Positions 1 to 8,940 are shown, counted from the stretch's first letter. The stretch is 64,000 nt of DNA from Limnohabitans sp. Rim28 (GCF_000293865.2 NZ_ALKN02000007.1:1-64000); one strand, 5' to 3'. The notes: generated from the letters alone by a model not told the origin. Made by a program: numbers and translations.

Positions 1-64
1 GTTGGACCGTGCGCCAAGGTGTGGCGGGGGTGGTGCCCGGCAGTTGAAAAGACCCGCCGGTATA

Positions 65-79
65 CAAGGGTAACCCTTG
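65..79. promoter_or_regulatory. 15-bp palindrome, candidate TetR operator
   Basis: The arms CAAGGGT and ACCCTTG are perfectly inverted around one central base, about 36 bp upstream of the TetR-family gene start. TetR regulators commonly bind such dyads in their own promoter, so autoregulation is a reasonable inference. Nothing recognisable as a gene lies in positions 1-64. Confidence 0.5.
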
Positions 80-115
80 AGTCATTTTTTGGGGTTGCAC
101 GGCTAAAATGAACCG

Positions 116-739
116 ATGCAAATAGAAACCCCGTCCGCGCCCAAAAAATCATTCAAAGTTCAGATGCTCGCTGCCCGCGAGGTCGCGATCATCCAGTCGG
201 TCAACCGTTTGTTGGCTGAAAAAGGCTTTGATGCGATGACGGTGGACGAGGTCGCGGCGGAGGTGGGTATCGCCAAGGCCAGCCTGTACAAGCACTTCAC
301 CAGCAAAGAAGAGCTGGCCTGCGCCGCCATGGTCACCGCCATGCGCCGGGCGCAAGAAGTCATCCAAAGCACCGATGCCAGCTTGGCCCCGCTGGAAAAA
401 CTCAAATTCGTGACCCGCTGGACCATGACGCTCAAGCTGCAAGGCTTGATGCCCTCATTGCCCAGCCAAAACTCCAGCCTTCGCTCGACCCTCATGGGCA
501 GCAAAGATTACATGGACGGTTTGATGGAGGTCAGCGACGCTTTGGGCGGTTGGATCGAAGAGGCCCAAGCGCAGGGCCAGATCAACAAAGCCTTGCCAGC
601 CGTGGCCGTGCTCTACACCTTGTTTGCCCGCGCCTGCGACCCGGTGCTGGAATTCCTCAAGATGGGTGAGCAGCACACCGATGAGCAGATCCTCGATTTG
701 GTCATGAGCACCTGCTTTGATGGACTGAACGCCCGCTGA
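116..739 (+). CDS. TetR/AcrR family transcriptional regulator
   Basis: This 207-residue protein has the usual TetR length. The N-terminal helix-turn-helix lies at about residues 42-61 and contains the typical GIAKASLYKHF recognition segment; the rest is a ligand and dimerisation domain whose effector cannot be read from sequence. No Shine-Dalgarno sequence precedes the ATG. A TAAAAT hexamer at 104-109 would place transcription start close to the ATG, so the message could be leaderless (inference). A perfect palindrome at 65-79 is a likely operator. No divergent target gene is visible because the window begins here. The gene converges on the LysR gene that ends at 742. Confidence 0.9.
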   Translation: MQIETPSAPKKSFKVQMLAAREVAIIQSVNRLLAEKGFDAMTVDEVAAEVGIAKASLYKHFTSKEELACAAMVTAMRRAQEVIQSTDASLAPLEKLKFVTRWTMTLKLQGLMPSLPSQNSSLRSTLMGSKDYMDGLMEVSDALGGWIEEAQAQGQINKALPAVAVLYTLFARACDPVLEFLKMGEQHTDEQILDLVMSTCFDGLNAR

Positions 740-741
740 GG

Positions 742-1695
742 TCAGGCGTTGGCATTCGGGGATTTTGACAAAGCCCCAAACCGTTCATAAGCGCTTTGAC
801 GTATCTCATCCGACACCCTTTGTATGGATTCGGAAGATTGGGTGTCAACGCGGAGGGTCAAACCGACGGGTCCCTCTGTGGCGCTCGTATCGATCTGTAG
901 GCGCACCAGCGAACCTTGAAGCAAATCATTTTCTATGGCGCCCAGTGGAACAAACCACACAGCGTCGCTGTGCAGCACATAGCTGCGGCCGAATGACAGG
1001 TCTATGGTTTCAATGACTTTCAAAGGCAGCCCCGTGCCCACGGCCATGAAAAAGCGGTCTGCAGCTTCTCTGGCCCGCGTCCCTGCATCGGGCAGAACCA
1101 AACGGTAGCCGTCCAAAAGGGCGGGATCGATTTTCTGTCGCAAAGACAGATCATGCCCCGGGCGAACGACGAGCAGCAAAGGCTCGGTGTACAGGTGTTC
1201 AAAGGTCAAACCTTGCATGTCCGATGGCTCTGCGAGGCGACCAATCACCATGTCCAGAACCCCTTGTTTCAAGGCGGCAATCAGCTGTGCATTGCTGCCT
1301 GTTCGCACGGCTACGCGGGCCCGTGGCGCCGCGGCGGCAAAGCGCACCAGAGCGGGCGCCAGCACCGTGGCACCGACATTGGGCAAGGCGCCAATCACAA
1401 GGGCAGGGGCCTCGCCCTCTTCTTCGGCAGACAGGCTGGACAGCCCATCGTGGATCGCCCGCAAGCCGGATCCCGTGTGCCTGACCAAAATTTGACCCGC
1501 CCCGGTCAATGTGACGCCTTTGGGTGAGCGTTCAAAAAGTCGATGGCCTGCAATGTCTTCGAGCTCGGCCAGGGTTTTGGTGACAGCGGGTTGCGAAATG
1601 CTCAAGGCTTTGGCGGCGCGAACCAGTGAGCCGTGTTCGGCAATCGCCACCAAGGTGCGCAGGTGACGCATTTTGAGGCGGTCTTTCAATGACAT
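742..1695 (-). CDS. LysR family transcriptional regulator
   Basis: About 317 residues from the ATG at 1695, which begins MSLKDRLKMRHL; the open frame runs a little further upstream but the family start fits here. The winged HTH occupies about residues 10-68, with SISQPAVTKTLAELE as the recognition helix. The substrate-binding domain follows. The N-terminal pattern (RLKMRHLRTLVAI) resembles regulators of aromatic or acid catabolism such as the PcaQ/GbpR group, but the inducer is unknown. It lies 64 bp downstream of the amidohydrolase gene on the same strand, so it probably regulates or is co-transcribed with the dioxygenase-Bug-amidohydrolase block. Confidence 0.88.
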   Translation of the reverse strand: MSLKDRLKMRHLRTLVAIAEHGSLVRAAKALSISQPAVTKTLAELEDIAGHRLFERSPKGVTLTGAGQILVRHTGSGLRAIHDGLSSLSAEEEGEAPALVIGALPNVGATVLAPALVRFAAAAPRARVAVRTGSNAQLIAALKQGVLDMVIGRLAEPSDMQGLTFEHLYTEPLLLVVRPGHDLSLRQKIDPALLDGYRLVLPDAGTRAREAADRFFMAVGTGLPLKVIETIDLSFGRSYVLHSDAVWFVPLGAIENDLLQGSLVRLQIDTSATEGPVGLTLRVDTQSSESIQRVSDEIRQSAYERFGALSKSPNANA

Positions 1696-1759
1696 CAGAC
1701 AAGCATAACCTGCAAAAAACGCGGTCGATGTGGGCACAGACCGTATGCCCTGTTGGCAT

Positions 1760-2755
1760 TCAGGTCAGTCGTGCCAACAAACTGGCGGCGTTGCCAGACA
1801 TGACCTGGGCCTGATCGGCCGCCGACAGTCGAGATTGTTGAATGCCCGCCAGAGTTCTGGCGGTATCGAAAATGGGGCAATCCGTGCCCAGCACAACCCG
1901 ATCGGCACCGAATACCGCCACAGCTTGTTCCAAGGCCTGAGGGCCCAGCGATGCGCAATCCACCCACACGGCGCGCGCCCGGCTCGATGGCATGGCGCGG
2001 GCCGGGTCGCGCAGGGCCAGCATGTGGTCCATGCGTTCGACCACAGCAGGAAAGGTGCCACCCAGGTTGGCCACCTGAACGGTGATGTTGCGCCACGGTT
2101 GCAAAAAGTCCGACAGCAGCAGGGTCACCATGGCTTGACCGACCTCGTGCTGAACGGCCAGCGCACGGCGTGCCAGATCGTGGTCAGGAGGCGCATCGGG
2201 CAAGGCACCGCTGTCGGGCATGCGTCCGGGGTGTACAAAGAAGTGCGCCCCCAGCGCCTCGGCCGCTTCAAACAAGGGTCGGATGCGAGCGCTGGCGGCT
2301 TCGCTGCGAAAGGCGTCCACCGGCAAAATGGCCCCCAGCAGCCCCAGCTCCCGTCGCGCTCGGCGCAGTTCTGCCACGGCCGCGTCCATATCGGCCAAGG
2401 GCAGCGCGGCGAGTCCGCAAAATCGGTCGGGGTGGGTCTGGCACAACTGCCCACAAGCATCATTGAAGGCGCGCACCAGCGGCGCTGACTGGTCAAAAGG
2501 CAAACTGTCGATGCCAAACAGACCGGGCAATGACAGCATTTGTTTGGCCACGCCTTGTTGCACCATGTGCTGAAGTCGCTGTGACGGGTCGGTGTGAGCC
2601 TCGCTGAAACCCAGGGTGCCAATCGGCATGACCAAGCGCTCGGCCCCATCGGTAAGCACCTCTAGGCGTGGCACCTGACCTTGACGCTGGCGCAGCGCAT
2701 GGGCCACCTGCGGGGGCACCCAGTGCGCATGCATGTCGATGGCCTGGGCGCCCAT
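1760..2755 (-). CDS. Amidohydrolase-2 family (ACMSD-like) metal-dependent hydrolase
   Basis: A 331-residue TIM-barrel amidohydrolase. The N-terminal metal motif IDMHAHW is present, a HFFVHPGR segment lies mid-protein and a C-terminal VVLGTDCP segment supplies the conserved Asp. The family includes ACMSD and other decarboxylases or hydrolases of aromatic-derived acids, so a carboxylic-acid substrate is likely but not identified. I chose the ATG at 2755 because a GGAG lies five bases before it, inside the last codons of the upstream receptor gene. A GTG at 2761 overlapping that gene's TGA is the alternative. It is coupled to the Bug receptor upstream, which suggests uptake and cleavage of the same compound. 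Confidence 0.85.
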   Translation of the reverse strand: MGAQAIDMHAHWVPPQVAHALRQRQGQVPRLEVLTDGAERLVMPIGTLGFSEAHTDPSQRLQHMVQQGVAKQMLSLPGLFGIDSLPFDQSAPLVRAFNDACGQLCQTHPDRFCGLAALPLADMDAAVAELRRARRELGLLGAILPVDAFRSEAASARIRPLFEAAEALGAHFFVHPGRMPDSGALPDAPPDHDLARRALAVQHEVGQAMVTLLLSDFLQPWRNITVQVANLGGTFPAVVERMDHMLALRDPARAMPSSRARAVWVDCASLGPQALEQAVAVFGADRVVLGTDCPIFDTARTLAGIQQSRLSAADQAQVMSGNAASLLARLT

Positions 2756-2757
2756 GA

Positions 2758-3732
2758 TCACTCCGCTTTGGCGCCAGACGCTTTGACGACTTCAGCCCAA
2801 CGTGTGACTTCGCTGTCAATGAATTTGCCGAACTCCTGCGGTGATGAGATCGAGGGCGCAGCACCGACGCTGGCCAGCATCTCTTTGACGTCGTTTTGCT
2901 GCATGATTTTGCCGATCTCGGCGTTCAGCCGGTTGACGATGGCTGCTGGTGTGCCTGCGGGCGCCACAATGCCGAACCAAGGCTCAACGTCAAATCCGGG
3001 CAGGCCGCTCTCCGCAATGGTGGGCACATCCGGTATGGCTGCCGATCGTTTCCCGCTGGGCGTTGCCAGCATGACCAGCTTGCCGCCGGCTATATGCGGT
3101 TTCGCGACGGCGTATTGCAAAAACATGGCCGAAACTTGGCCGCCCAGAAGGTCGGAAGTGGCCGGGCCATTGCCCTTGTAGGGGACATGCGTCACGTCGA
3201 CACCAGCACGGGTTTTGAACAACTCCAATGCCAGGTGTGCACCCGTTCCGATGCCACCCGAGGCGAAGTTGATTTTGCCGGGTCGGGCCTTGGCCAGGGC
3301 CAGAAACTCACTCACGTTTTTAGCAGGGACAGAGGGGTGGGTGACCAGAACCATGGGCGACCAAGCCGCTCGGATCACAGGGCTGAAGTCCTTGCGAGCG
3401 TCATAGCTGAGCCGAGTCGCCATCAAACTTTCATTGATCGCCAAATCGGGTGCGACCAACAGCAGTGTGTAGCCATCGGCAGGCGCGCGCGCGACCAGGG
3501 CACTGCCAATGGTGCTGCCGCCACCGCCTTTGTTGTCCACGATCACGGTCTGCCCAAGTCGGGTCTGAAGTTGGGCGGAGAGCAGGCGGCCCAGAATGTC
3601 CGTGAACCCGCCGGGCGGGTACGGCACCACCAAACGGATGGGTTTGTCGGGGTAGGCGGTTTGGCTGAAAACACCTGTGCAGGCACTCAGTGCCAGCGCA
3701 GCAAAAATGGCACGTCGTGAAAAACGGAACAT
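2758..3732 (-). CDS. Tripartite tricarboxylate transporter substrate-binding protein (Bug family)
   Basis: About 324 residues. An N-terminal signal peptide (MFRFSRRAIFAALALSAC, ending near FSQ) is followed by the Bug hallmark YPDKPIRLVVPYPPGG and the later DGYTLL and HVPYKG motifs. The start at 3732 is supported by an AGGAGA ribosome binding site; the longer frame upstream is unlikely. The protein is a periplasmic receptor for a carboxylate or related ligand, normally paired with TctA/TctB, which are not in this window. It sits between the TauD-type dioxygenase and the amidohydrolase on the same strand, so it probably captures the substrate of that pathway. Confidence 0.92.
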   Translation of the reverse strand: MFRFSRRAIFAALALSACTGVFSQTAYPDKPIRLVVPYPPGGFTDILGRLLSAQLQTRLGQTVIVDNKGGGGSTIGSALVARAPADGYTLLLVAPDLAINESLMATRLSYDARKDFSPVIRAAWSPMVLVTHPSVPAKNVSEFLALAKARPGKINFASGGIGTGAHLALELFKTRAGVDVTHVPYKGNGPATSDLLGGQVSAMFLQYAVAKPHIAGGKLVMLATPSGKRSAAIPDVPTIAESGLPGFDVEPWFGIVAPAGTPAAIVNRLNAEIGKIMQQNDVKEMLASVGAAPSISSPQEFGKFIDSEVTRWAEVVKASGAKAE

Positions 3733-3805
3733 GGCAGTCTCCTCATTTGAATGGCCAACAGATTGCTTGGGGTTTATCACAAAAGGCGTTGATGCGCCAA
3801 CAAGC

Positions 3806-4786
3806 TCAAAGGTCGAGTTGTCTCTTTTGGGCGGTACCCGCCTGGCGAAATTGCGACAAAGGAGGCATCAGATACCGTCGCAGGTCTTTGGGGTCGGCGG
3901 CCGGGTCGGCAGCCACAGGGCGGGTACCGGCGATGGTCACGCGCTCCATCAGGCGACGCTGCGGGTAGTAATCGTGCAAGGCGGAATGCTGTACATGGCG
4001 GTTGTCCCAGAACACCACCATGTTCGGTTCCCAGCAGTGCCGGTACTGGTATTCATGAATCAGGGTCTTGCGGTACAGCATGTCCAGGATCATGCGGCTC
4101 TCATCTTCCGCCATGCCCTTGATGTAAAGCGTGAACTGGGGGTTGACAAAAATAACCCTTTTGCCCGTGATGGGGTGCACCGACACCACCGGATGGGTGA
4201 CGGCAGGGTAGCGGTCTTCAAAGCGGCGCAACTTTTCGATGCCATCGGCGTCGGTGGGGAAAAGGCTGCGAAAAGGCTTGAAGTCGTGGACGGCTTCCAG
4301 ACCCGATAAAAAGCGCTGCCAGCGGTCGGACAATCCTTCGTACACCGCCGACATGCTGGCAAATGCGGTGTTGCCGCCGTGTTCAGGAATGATTTTGGAG
4401 CACAGCGCCGTACCCATGGGCGGCGCCTCTCGAAAGGTTTCGTCGGTGTGCCAGATGTCTGTGGGCGCGGGGGGATTGCCCTCCTTGTTGTCATAGACGA
4501 TCAACTCGGGGGCGTCGTTGCTGCTGGTGGAAAAGGGGTGAACGCTCAGGGTCCCGAAATAGCGGCCAAACCGGCGCAGGTCTTCTGAGGAAATCACCTG
4601 ATCCGGAAAGACCAACACGCCATGCTGGGCGTGGGCCAGTTTGAGGGCCTCGACCGTGGCGTCGTCCAGCGTCTGCTTGAGGTCGATGCCGGTAATGCGG
4701 GCGCCCAGAAAAACGCCGGCACGGCGAATTTCCAATGCCGAGGAAGCCGCCGTTGCGGGGGCCTGTTGCGGGGTATCCATGTCCAT
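3806..4786 (-). CDS. TauD/TfdA family Fe(II)/2-oxoglutarate dioxygenase
   Basis: A 326-residue member of the TauD/TfdA family, which hydroxylates taurine, aryloxyacetates or similar compounds using 2-oxoglutarate and O2. The facial triad is visible: WHTDETF gives His113 and Asp115, and the distal His is about His267 in RHVQHSALHDYY, with the 2-oxoglutarate-binding Arg about 278 in QRRLMER. An AAGGAG sequence nine bases before the ATG supports the start. It is the first gene of a minus-strand block with a Bug receptor and an amidohydrolase. The substrate is undetermined; TfdA- or TauD-like activity would each be compatible. Confidence 0.9.
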   Translation of the reverse strand: MDMDTPQQAPATAASSALEIRRAGVFLGARITGIDLKQTLDDATVEALKLAHAQHGVLVFPDQVISSEDLRRFGRYFGTLSVHPFSTSSNDAPELIVYDNKEGNPPAPTDIWHTDETFREAPPMGTALCSKIIPEHGGNTAFASMSAVYEGLSDRWQRFLSGLEAVHDFKPFRSLFPTDADGIEKLRRFEDRYPAVTHPVVSVHPITGKRVIFVNPQFTLYIKGMAEDESRMILDMLYRKTLIHEYQYRHCWEPNMVVFWDNRHVQHSALHDYYPQRRLMERVTIAGTRPVAADPAADPKDLRRYLMPPLSQFRQAGTAQKRQLDL

Positions 4787-4950
4787 GACCTATAACTCCT
4801 TTGGAGCTGCGAAAGCAGCCAGATTGGACTGTATGCGCAGGAGTCGGTCAAATAAATTGAAATTCCAAGGGCAGCGGTATTCCCTAAGGTTATACCCAGA
4901 AGGGCAAGCCCATCGATACAAGGCCCGCCCAGCCGGGTAAGCAGCGGTCT

Positions 4951-5373
4951 TCAGCGCACCAGCAATACGGGCACTTTGCTGTTGGCCAGCACTTGGGTGG
5001 CGACCGAGCCCATGACCAGGTTGCCCAAGGTGCCGTGGCCGTGTGAGCCCATCACCACCAAATCAAACTTGCCGCTGTCGGCTGTTTTGGAGATGGTTTC
5101 GCCAGCGTGCCCGACTTTGCTCATGGTTTTGGCGTCGATGTTGTGGCGCAGCAAGAACTTGGTGACCGGGGCCAACACTTTTTCAGCTTCTTCGCGGTGG
5201 TAAGCATCCACCATCTCTTTGCCCACGGCGGCGCGCGCGCGGGGGGGCAATTGGGGGTTCACGGTCAGCAGTGTGTAGCTGTTTTTGGCGCTGAAGAGCT
5301 CGTCGTGCGTGGTCAGGTAAGCCAGCATTTTTTTGGTGAATTCGCTGCCGTCGATGGCCAATAAGATTTTCAT
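4951..5373 (-). CDS. Universal stress protein (UspA family)
   Basis: 140 residues from the ATG at 5373, where MKILLAIDGSEF begins the fold and AGGAGA lies just upstream; the in-frame extension to 5493 is not supported. The C-terminal GSHGHGTLGNLVMGSVA segment carries the G-x2-G-x9-G(S/T) type ATP-binding signature of nucleotide-binding UspA proteins. The protein is cytoplasmic and usually associated with stress survival. It is monocistronic, with 164 bp of non-coding DNA before the dioxygenase gene and 136 bp to the metallophosphoesterase gene. Confidence 0.92.
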   Translation of the reverse strand: MKILLAIDGSEFTKKMLAYLTTHDELFSAKNSYTLLTVNPQLPPRARAAVGKEMVDAYHREEAEKVLAPVTKFLLRHNIDAKTMSKVGHAGETISKTADSGKFDLVVMGSHGHGTLGNLVMGSVATQVLANSKVPVLLVR

Positions 5374-5509
5374 GAGGGTCTCCTGTTGCAAATCAAACAA
5401 GGCTTGACCATAAGACTTGTCTGACCGTGCGGCCTTGACTTGGGTCATGAAACGCGCTGTTTGGCAACGGGGGGCCTTGGCCCAATGTGGCAAGCCTTGT
5501 GCCGCGCTT

Positions 5510-6382
5510 TCAAAGGCTGATCAGCTCAATGGGTTTGAAGGTCTTTTGCTCGTTTTTGTGGGCATAGCCCAAAGGGTTGGCCACCACGCGGCAGCCATTC
5601 AAGGTGTAGTCGCTGGGGCAATGCAAATGCCCATGCAGCCAAAGTTGCGCCTGCGGCAGCAGTGCGTCCAGCGCATTGCAAAACCCGGCGGTGCCTGGAA
5701 CCCGGCCGTAGCGTGGATCGGCACTGTGCAAGCTGGGCGCAAAGTGTGTGATGACCACGGTGCGCCCATCAAAGGGGGTGTTCAGTGCCTGGCTTAACCA
5801 TTCTTGGCATTGCAGCGCTTGCGCGCGCAGCCCTTCGGCCAACCAAGCTTCGCCCTGACGCGTGGTCATGGCTTTGCGCAGGTAATAGTTGGCGGCCCTG
5901 AAAGCCTTGTCGCGGGCTTTGATTTGGCGAGTGAACTGGCTGTTGGGGTGGCTGAAGTGCGCCGGAATTTTGTCCACCAGTGGGTCGGGTATCTTCTGCC
6001 CCGCCAATGGCCCCAGCGCGTCAAAGTCGGTCCACAGCGTGGTGCCCACAAAACGCACTTGGCCCATTTGCACCACTTCTCGTTCTAGCCAGGTGATGCC
6101 CAGCCGGGCGCAACTGTCTTGCAGCCGGGCGTGGGCCTCGTCAAAGTCCAAGCCGTCGTACTCGTGGTTGCCCGGCACAAACAGCACCGGTGTGGGCCAG
6201 CCGTGCAGGGGTGAAAATCGCGCCAAGCCAAAGTCGGTATCGCCGGTTTTGCTCAAGGCCGAACCCGCTTGGTAGGAGCCAATGTCACCCGCCAGCACCA
6301 GCACATCCGTACCGGGTGCGGGGCTGGGCATGAAACCGGGGTTGGATTCCAGGTGCAGGTCAGAAAGCAGTTGGATCTTCAT
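5510..6382 (-). CDS. Metallophosphoesterase (calcineurin-like)
   Basis: 290 residues. All blocks of the calcineurin-like phosphoesterase fold are visible in order: SDLHLE, AGDIG, GNHEY, ITHFAPS and HGHLH, which together bind a di-metal centre. The specific phosphoester is not predictable. The start at 6382 overlaps the TGA of the upstream LysR gene in an ATGA, so the two are translationally coupled; a regulator coupled to a phosphoesterase is a slightly unusual pair. The long in-frame upstream extension merely crosses the LysR gene. Confidence 0.87.
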   Translation of the reverse strand: MKIQLLSDLHLESNPGFMPSPAPGTDVLVLAGDIGSYQAGSALSKTGDTDFGLARFSPLHGWPTPVLFVPGNHEYDGLDFDEAHARLQDSCARLGITWLEREVVQMGQVRFVGTTLWTDFDALGPLAGQKIPDPLVDKIPAHFSHPNSQFTRQIKARDKAFRAANYYLRKAMTTRQGEAWLAEGLRAQALQCQEWLSQALNTPFDGRTVVITHFAPSLHSADPRYGRVPGTAGFCNALDALLPQAQLWLHGHLHCPSDYTLNGCRVVANPLGYAHKNEQKTFKPIELISL

Positions 6383-7356
6383 GCGCAGTCCTCGGCGCGA
6401 AAGGCTTGTTGCGCCGCTTGTTGCAATTGGGCGCGCAGCCACTGGTGCGCGCTGTCGTGTTCGCGTTTCCGGTGCCACAGGGCGTGCACCTGAACGGGCG
6501 GTACGTCAAAGGGCAAGTCGTGCAATGCCAATTCTTTGGCCATGCCGGTGGTGGGCACGAAGTGGCGCGGCAGCACGGTGAGCAAGTCGGAGTTCACCAC
6601 CACCCGCCCAGCCGTGAAGAACTGATTCACCGTGAGCACGATGCGCCTTTGTTGACCGATCACAGCCAAGGCCTCGTCCACAAAGCCATAGGCTCGCCCC
6701 GAAAAGCTCACCAGCAAATGGCGTGCGTTGCAATAGTCCTGCAGGGTGATGGGGCGTTTGGCCAAAGGGTGGTCTTTGCGCATCACACACACGTATTCGC
6801 CCGAATACAGGCGTTGGTGCGCATAGGGAATGGCTTCGCCTGATTGGGCCCGGGCCGTCAAGTCAGCCAACACGGCCGGAAAGTAGCCCAGTGCGATGTC
6901 TGCGGCATCTTCGCCCAACAGTTTGCGGGGGTCTCGGGTGGTCAAAGGCACCACACGCAGTGACACGTCGGGCGCTTGCTCTTCCATTTGCTTGGCCAAG
7001 CCGCCCATGAGTTCGGCCGCGGTGGCGTCGGCCATGGCCAGCACAAAAGTGCTGTTGGCCTGCTGCGGCTCAAAAGCACTGGGCACGATGGCCGCTTGCA
7101 GCTGTCGCAAGGCTTCGCGCACGCTCGGCCACAAAGCCAAGGCCCGAGGCGTGGGTTCAATGCCGTGGCCCTGCCGGCGCACCAGTTCATCGCCCAAGGC
7201 ATCGCGCAACCGCCGCAAGGCATTGCTCACGGCGGGCTGGGTCAAAGACAGGTTGTTGGCGGCCCGGGTCAGACTGCGTTCGGCCATGACTTCGTCAAAG
7301 ACCCGCAGCAAATTCAGGTCCAGCGTGCGAAAGGCGGCAGGAATGGGGGTGTTCAT
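6379..7356 (-). CDS. LysR family transcriptional regulator (NodD-like group)
   Basis: 325 residues from the ATG at 7356. The N-terminus (DLNLLRVFDEVMAERSLT, then LTQPAVSNALRRLRD) is typical of the NodD/LinR/NahR-like branch, which usually activates aromatic or acid catabolic genes. The effector domain follows from about residue 95. An ATGA overlap couples it to the metallophosphoesterase gene downstream. The divergent promoter region (7357-7500) holds a perfect ATGATG-GG-CATCAT dyad at 7386-7399 that could be its operator. The divergent gene encodes a small membrane protein. Confidence 0.9.
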   Translation of the reverse strand: MNTPIPAAFRTLDLNLLRVFDEVMAERSLTRAANNLSLTQPAVSNALRRLRDALGDELVRRQGHGIEPTPRALALWPSVREALRQLQAAIVPSAFEPQQANSTFVLAMADATAAELMGGLAKQMEEQAPDVSLRVVPLTTRDPRKLLGEDAADIALGYFPAVLADLTARAQSGEAIPYAHQRLYSGEYVCVMRKDHPLAKRPITLQDYCNARHLLVSFSGRAYGFVDEALAVIGQQRRIVLTVNQFFTAGRVVVNSDLLTVLPRHFVPTTGMAKELALHDLPFDVPPVQVHALWHRKREHDSAHQWLRAQLQQAAQQAFRAEDCA

Positions 7357-7385
7357 GTTGGCAGACCTATCTATCACCATTATGA

Positions 7386-7399
7386 ATGATGGGCATCAT
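7386..7399. promoter_or_regulatory. 14-bp dyad in LysR/membrane-protein divergent region
   Basis: ATGATG and CATCAT are perfectly inverted around GG, 30 bp upstream of the LysR start in an AT-rich stretch. Its position between two divergent genes fits an operator for the LysR protein (inference). Confidence 0.35.
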
Positions 7400-7500
7400 G
7401 AATATAAAGTTGAACAATATACACGTAAACCCTATGATGAGTTCTGATTTTAATGATTAGCAATGCCAAATTGCACAGAATCAATTCTAGGGAAAACACA

Positions 7501-7971
7501 ATGAACACCGCCACCAAAACCATATTGGGTCAGCCAACGCTGCTGCCCACTGCCGCTGAAGCGCCTCTGGCGCTCACCCAACGCTTGGCCACGGTCTTGC
7601 TTGCCGCCGGCGTTTCCGCTTTGCTGGTGCTGACCTACCGGCTTTTGGATGGCTGGGCCGAGTCTCATCTGTTGGCCGCTTGGCTGGCTTTGTGGGCCGT
7701 GGCTGTTTTGGCCATTGTGCTGTTGCGTGGGCTGACCCGCGTTTTGGCGCAAAACTTGATGACATTCTTTGACACATGGTCAGCGCAGTTGGCCCGTCGC
7801 CGTGCAGACGAGCGTCTGTGGGCCATGGCTCAAAACGACCCGCGTCTGATGCGTGACTTGGAAGTGGCCATGGACCGCGCCCCTGAGCAGCGCAGCGCAT
7901 TGCAGGGGTTTGAAGACCGCATGTCCCGCCGTGCCGCCCGTTTGGTGCGCGATCGTCTTTATTACATCTGA
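7501..7971 (+). CDS. Small two-helix membrane protein, unknown function
   Basis: 156 residues from the ATG at 7501, preceded by AGGGAA. I do not recognise a named family. Two hydrophobic stretches at about residues 29-48 and 56-76 form a hairpin anchor, followed by a charged Arg-rich tail (ARRRADERLWAMA, DRMSRRAARLVRDR) that should face the cytoplasm. The gene is divergent from the NodD-like LysR gene and nearly abuts the convergent EamA transporter gene (12 bp). A link to the LysR regulator is possible but unproved. Confidence 0.7.
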   Translation: MNTATKTILGQPTLLPTAAEAPLALTQRLATVLLAAGVSALLVLTYRLLDGWAESHLLAAWLALWAVAVLAIVLLRGLTRVLAQNLMTFFDTWSAQLARRRADERLWAMAQNDPRLMRDLEVAMDRAPEQRSALQGFEDRMSRRAARLVRDRLYYI

Positions 7972-7983
7972 GCACCGGCGCTT

Positions 7984-8886
7984 TCAGCGCTTGGAGGCCA
8001 GGTAGATGCCCGGCAAGATCAACGCAGCGCCCATGACGTGGTGCCAGCCCATGGCTTCTCCCAAAACGACCCATCCTGCCAAACCACCATACAAAGGCCC
8101 CAGGTACAAACTGGCGGCCACACGGCTGGCGCCCAGCACCTTTTGGCAAAAGCCATAGGCCCAATAAGCCCCGAGGCCGGGCAACAGCCCAGCGGCCACA
8201 ACGAGCAGCGTGGCTTGCACTGTCCAGGCCGGGCGCTCAGGTTGAAGGAATTCCCACAGGCTGAAGGGCAGCAGCACGATCACACCACCCATGCAAATGG
8301 CGGCCAGTCGCGCCGTCGAACCCAGAGGCGTGGGCCACTTTTTTTGCAACAAGGCAAAAGCCGCCCAGGCCGCCATGGCCAGCACAATCCAGCCGTCCCC
8401 GGCCACCCATTGCACCTGAGCCAAAACCAACCACTGCCCTTTGACCACCACATGGAATACCCCGGCCATGGCCACGACAACGCCCAGTCCTTGGCGCCAT
8501 GAAAAGCGCTCGCCCAGCCACAGGACGGCGCCCAGCGCAATCAAAACGGGCGAGGCGGCATAAATCAGGGCGATGTTCATGGCCGTGGTGGTCTTGCCCC
8601 CTTGGTAGACCCAGGCCCCGCAAATCAGCATGCCCAAGGCCCCCAGCAGCAGATACCTGCCACCGTCTGCCAGAGTGCTGCGCCTTTCTCGCCACAGCTC
8701 ACTGCGTGCGATAAAGGCCAGGATCACGCCTGCCAAAGCCCAGCGGCCCAAGGCCAGCATGTGGGGCTCTACCACGCCCGGCGCTGAGCGCGCCACGATG
8801 TAGTTGACGGACCACAAGGCGGGCGTGACCCATATCAGCCATAAGGCGATGCGGGTTCGGGATTCAGCGGTTTGAAACAAAGACAT
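7984..8886 (-). CDS. DMT superfamily transporter, EamA family
   Basis: 300 residues with about ten hydrophobic helices arranged as two EamA repeats, each of five helices. The repeats begin near WLIWVTPALWSVNYIVAR and WIVLAMAAWAAFALLQKKW. These inner-membrane proteins export or exchange small metabolites such as amino acids; the substrate cannot be told from sequence. It is transcribed alone, downstream of the pckG terminator at 8912-8940. Confidence 0.88.
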   Translation of the reverse strand: MSLFQTAESRTRIALWLIWVTPALWSVNYIVARSAPGVVEPHMLALGRWALAGVILAFIARSELWRERRSTLADGGRYLLLGALGMLICGAWVYQGGKTTTAMNIALIYAASPVLIALGAVLWLGERFSWRQGLGVVVAMAGVFHVVVKGQWLVLAQVQWVAGDGWIVLAMAAWAAFALLQKKWPTPLGSTARLAAICMGGVIVLLPFSLWEFLQPERPAWTVQATLLVVAAGLLPGLGAYWAYGFCQKVLGASRVAASLYLGPLYGGLAGWVVLGEAMGWHHVMGAALILPGIYLASKR

Positions 8887-8911
8887 GACACCGATTGTGC
8901 AGGCCAGAAAA

Positions 8912-8940
8912 AACCGCCCCGGTTTGTGGCCGGGGCGGTT
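8912..8940 (-). terminator. Rho-independent terminator of pckG
   Basis: An 11-bp GC-rich stem (AACCGCCCCGG paired with CCGGGGCGGTT) with a 7-nt loop is followed, reading the minus strand, by a run of six T. It lies 37 bp beyond the pckG stop codon. The plus strand has no T-run, so the terminator acts in the minus direction. Confidence 0.88.

Noticed and set aside
7357-7500. Possible small gene in the AT-rich gap before the two-helix membrane protein
   Set aside because: Short frames only and no ribosome binding site; better read as a divergent promoter region.
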